From Lineus longissimus (taxonomy: Eukaryota; Nemertea; Pilidiophora; Heteronemertea; Lineidae), in NCBI RefSeq assembly GCF_910592395.1, contig NC_088312.1, forward strand, positions 11,160,001 to 11,224,000: a stretch of DNA of 64,000 nt, in the 5' to 3' direction. Of the stretch, positions 60,700 to 64,000 are shown piece after piece (within the stretch, counting starts at the first letter, position 1; every line of letters starts with the position of its first letter). The notes beneath the pieces are model-generated. The model ran no database searches and had not been told where the DNA came from. It was given only the letters and a program-made list of their open reading frames with translations. A program made the translations under genes and the position numbers.

Positions 60700-63600
60700 T
60701 ATCATATATTGTTTCCACGTTCCTGGTCTTATAATTTGAGGTCAATACACACAGATAACCCGTGCTAGGATGAACAGACCAGATGCAACACTCACCAATT
60801 AAAAAAAGAAACATTATCTCCGAATAAAGAAGCCTGTCTGCCAGACAAGTGACGAGTTGCCAAGCTGGTGATCAGGAAAACGACCTGGTGTGTGGGCATG
60901 GCTTCTTTCCTAAACAGTTCTCTGGTTCTGGCCAAATTAATAGGTAAATCTGAATGCTTGATCATTTACATCTGAGCGAGAAATACTGTTGCTTTAATAT
61001 TGTCTATCTCTTTTTCTCTTTAGAACGAGTCTGCTCCACCCAATAATCCAACACTGCAGTTTACCCAGGCATAGGCCATGCGGGGTTGCCCGGCTCCTAG
61101 AGCTTGGTTACAAATTCCACTTACAAAATCATTGTCCGAGTGGTGACGTCTGTGTCCGGGCATTAAAAAACCACGGGTCTCCGTCATGTGCATCACTCAA
61201 TTCAGCAGTGAGAGGCCATCTCATTGAGGCCGTGTTTTGACAAGAGCCGGCGGACGCTGTGGAGCTTGGAGGGAATACCTTTGCCGAAGTTCAGTAGAGG
61301 CAGAGACCTGGCACAGGATTGATTTGTGCTGCGCAGCATGCCTAAGAGCACCGCATGAAAAAAAGATTCGTTTTTCTTATAAAAAAAAACGTCCAAGTCA
61401 AAAAACAGAGATACCATGACGACGCATTTTGCACTACAGTTTCGATCCAATGAGGCTGTTCCGCTCGGTGAGCAAGCTTTGTTGAGGAGTCAGTAACCAT
61501 GAAGGATGGACGAGATAAAAGATCAGAGGTAGAATACATGTATAAGAAAAAATGCAGGTATTTGAACAACCTGGCGTCCAGGGATATGAGTGTGGGACTA
61601 TGTATCTATTTACGTGCGTATACGATTTACCCCACAGTCAAAGGTATTCCAGAGGGAGAGGTTAATTTCCTACAAGCAGTATCCATGTACATAACTGCGC
61701 AACTCCCTGCTCGTATCCAGCACGAAACCGTGAGAATTCACCCGGGATCAATAAAGGATAATGATTCATCGATCTCGGAGATAGATTTAGGTATAAATAG
61801 ATACATGTATCTGACGATTTGATCTCTTGCTAATGAAACATATTTGTATCGCAGCTGCAACAGTTACGCCTATTGGTTCCAATTAAGTAGCCAAATTGGA
61901 GGCATCACATGTCAGAAGTCCCTGAATCCATGCATGCGGCAAGTCGACAAAACCGCGGCAAACAACATGAACCGCCCAGGCATTGACACGTAGCCCTAAA
62001 AAAACTACTAGTAGCCAAACTCAAGATATCATCAAGTATTGCACGCAGCATCGTTGGGACATCACGATATACTGTGGCGTCCAGACGCCAAGGCTTTGAC
62101 GCTTTATCAAAAACTAGAACTGGTGTAGTTAGAGTAGTTACGGGATCCAAAATATGGCACATATGCAGTTATTGCAAACGTTTGTAAACCCTGACATGTT
62201 TTAGTATCGTGGGTCATGTTGGTGGGTGATACTGCTGGCGTCCAGTCGACAAGATGTTCTGAAATTTCGACGCACAGCATACCGTGGCGCACTCCGTCAA
62301 GTTTGGCTTTATTCAATAATCAGATTCCAAAAGCTTAATAAAGGATGCATACTTTTCTGCCCAGTACGAGCACTCTGTGACGAATGTGATACATTGCAAG
62401 TTGGAAGTTCTGCTTTTTATTGTAAAATTACCACCTTCCTTTTGCTATCGTGCAACATATACCGTACTCTAGGCTACAACTGAATGGGATGACAACAGTC
62501 GATTCTTCCAATCTGTGAACATCAAAAACGGAGAGTATTTTGCATCATGCGCATGCGCTGCAATTACCGTCCGCAACAGCGTGAACAACGCCTATACACG
62601 CCGGCAACAAAACAGCAATGATTGAACATACGTTTTCTACAGCTTGCTTGTAATGACTGGAATTAGCCTGTAGCCTAATAAAACATTCTCACGACAAATG
62701 AACCCAAGAACTTGAGCTTGTGTAACCTTGAGTCACCAAGCGCAATGAGTATAAATATAATGTAATACTAATGATAAATATTCCTATGACAACATGGCCA
62801 AAAAGGAAAGAGTCACTCAGTTCATTCTTTGACTGTTTTCACGCCAAAGATCTTTATCGCCACTTTATCACTGTTCATAGTTTTATCCTGAAATCCAAAG
62901 TATATAGGCACAGTCCCTGGGTTTAGAGGGGCCTGTATGGCTGTACATATACCATGATGACATAGTTTCCCGAATCCGCGCAGCTACGGTATGTATTCTG
63001 CATACTATGCTATACAGTATATAGGCTTTCCTATTCAATTCGGGTTCTTTTCGTCTCAGCCCATCTTGTCAATGGTGTATGTCACCGGCGGCTTTGAGAT
63101 GAGATTTCAGTCTGCAAGGGGTTAAACAATGCAGAGTCGTAATAAAGAAGGGGTTCTTAGCTGTATTGAGAATTGCAAGGAGGCTGACCCAGTCACCAAT
63201 GAATTTCATAACTGAATTGGTCCATCATCTTAATGCGAGAAAATCATATACCCTACACTCGTCACAATACTGGACGACAATGAGGTATCACCAACAATCA
63301 GTGTACCAAGTTGTCCTGTGTTATGACTGAATGATGGGTGATTATCTGTGAATCTTTGAAGGGACCTGCGAAGCCTTTCGGCCCAGTGTCCAGATTCCTC
63401 AGCGTGGTAATAGTAAGTTCCTGCTTATGACAGGTGGGAATCTTGCCTATTGTCGGGACGCGATCCGATATGCCGTCAAGGGGGATAATCCCGACAAGGA
63501 CATTCTCTTCGCGACGTGGGGATGAGTCGGTCACGCCTGACTACGAGGACAATCGTGATATCACATCACAGAGAAATCATAACCTTTATATTGGTCATTT

Positions 63601-64000
63601 AATTTTAGTTGTCGTTACTATGGAGGCTACGACAAACTTCTGTGACCCCCTAATTCTTCGTGACCTGATGGTCCTACGGACAATCGGGTAAGGGTAACAG
63701 GTGAACTTAAGAAATTCAGGGCTAAATGTGTCCCCTCCATTTGTTTCCGACATCTTACGGGCCATAATAGAAATATATTGTCATAAAGTAAAAGGGCCCG
63801 ATATGGATGGGAGTATGAATAAGGACCTGGCACATTGCCAATGGATAAATGATGGGAGGAAGTAACCTTCACATGCATCAACATTCTAATTTAGGAAAAT
63901 TATCATTTTACATGAAATTTGTCACGCTTTTGAGTTTCTTGATCTTTTTACTTCTGACCTTTCTTTTACCTCTTGACACTGTTACACGTTTTCATTACCA
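60700..64000. other. Upstream flank, no gene recognised
   Basis: No exon, RNA gene or repeat family found elsewhere in the window is visible here. The longest plus-strand frame (61499-61822, 107 codons) has no domain and no splice or start context I trust. Confidence 0.45.

Noticed and set aside
61499-61822. 107-codon plus-strand frame upstream of cyclin D
   Set aside because: Composition is ordinary and no family, start context or splice sites support it.

Overview
This is a metazoan nuclear window. Its genes have many short exons with GT-AG introns, it encodes armadillo-type importin alpha, a C2H2/AT-hook protein and cyclin D, and its repeats are typical of invertebrate genomes (piggyBac, CR1-like and RTE-like LINEs, MITEs). 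The sequence is AT-rich. I read it as a marine invertebrate, but I cannot fix the phylum from this window.

Three protein-coding genes are supported exon by exon. (1) 7575-13193, minus strand: importin alpha of the KPNA2 (alpha-1) type, 11 coding exons, 525 residues, complete. (2) 16557-35897, plus strand: a 15-coding-exon gene for a nuclear protein of about 1284 residues with three AT-hooks, nine zinc fingers (the last C2HC) and a tandem-repeat acidic tail; orthologue not recognised. (3) 53110-59304, minus strand: cyclin D, 5 coding exons, 286 residues, complete with LxCxE and a C-terminal STPTD phosphodegron. KPNA2 and the zinc-finger gene are divergent. The zinc-finger gene and cyclin D are convergent, separated by about 17 kb that includes a likely 5 kb cyclin D 3' UTR.

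Region by region: 1-7.5 kb is gene-free and holds tandem repeats, an inverted repeat and a five-copy 132-bp minisatellite. 7.5-13.2 kb is KPNA2 with two MITEs in introns. 13.2-16.5 kb is the divergent intergenic region with promoter-like motifs. 16.5-35.9 kb is the zinc-finger gene, whose introns are full of mobile DNA. 35.9-48 kb has no recognisable gene and holds a 955-bp fold-back element. 48-53 kb is the candidate cyclin D 3' UTR, 53-59.3 kb is cyclin D, and 59.3-64 kb is its upstream region.

The most distinctive structure is a three-level nest in intron 2 of the zinc-finger gene. A pogo-like palindromic MITE has its TTAA occupied by a piggyBac transposon, and that transposon's last codons are interrupted by a 5'-truncated CR1-like LINE. 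Nine copies of the MITE occur in the window, eight of them inside transcribed regions or a likely 3' UTR. Opposite orientations in neighbouring introns predict double-stranded pre-mRNA and possible circular RNA. The candidate cyclin D 3' UTR carries four let-7 seed matches. I found no CRISPR array, rRNA or tRNA gene, and no gene cluster that looks like a new multi-gene system.
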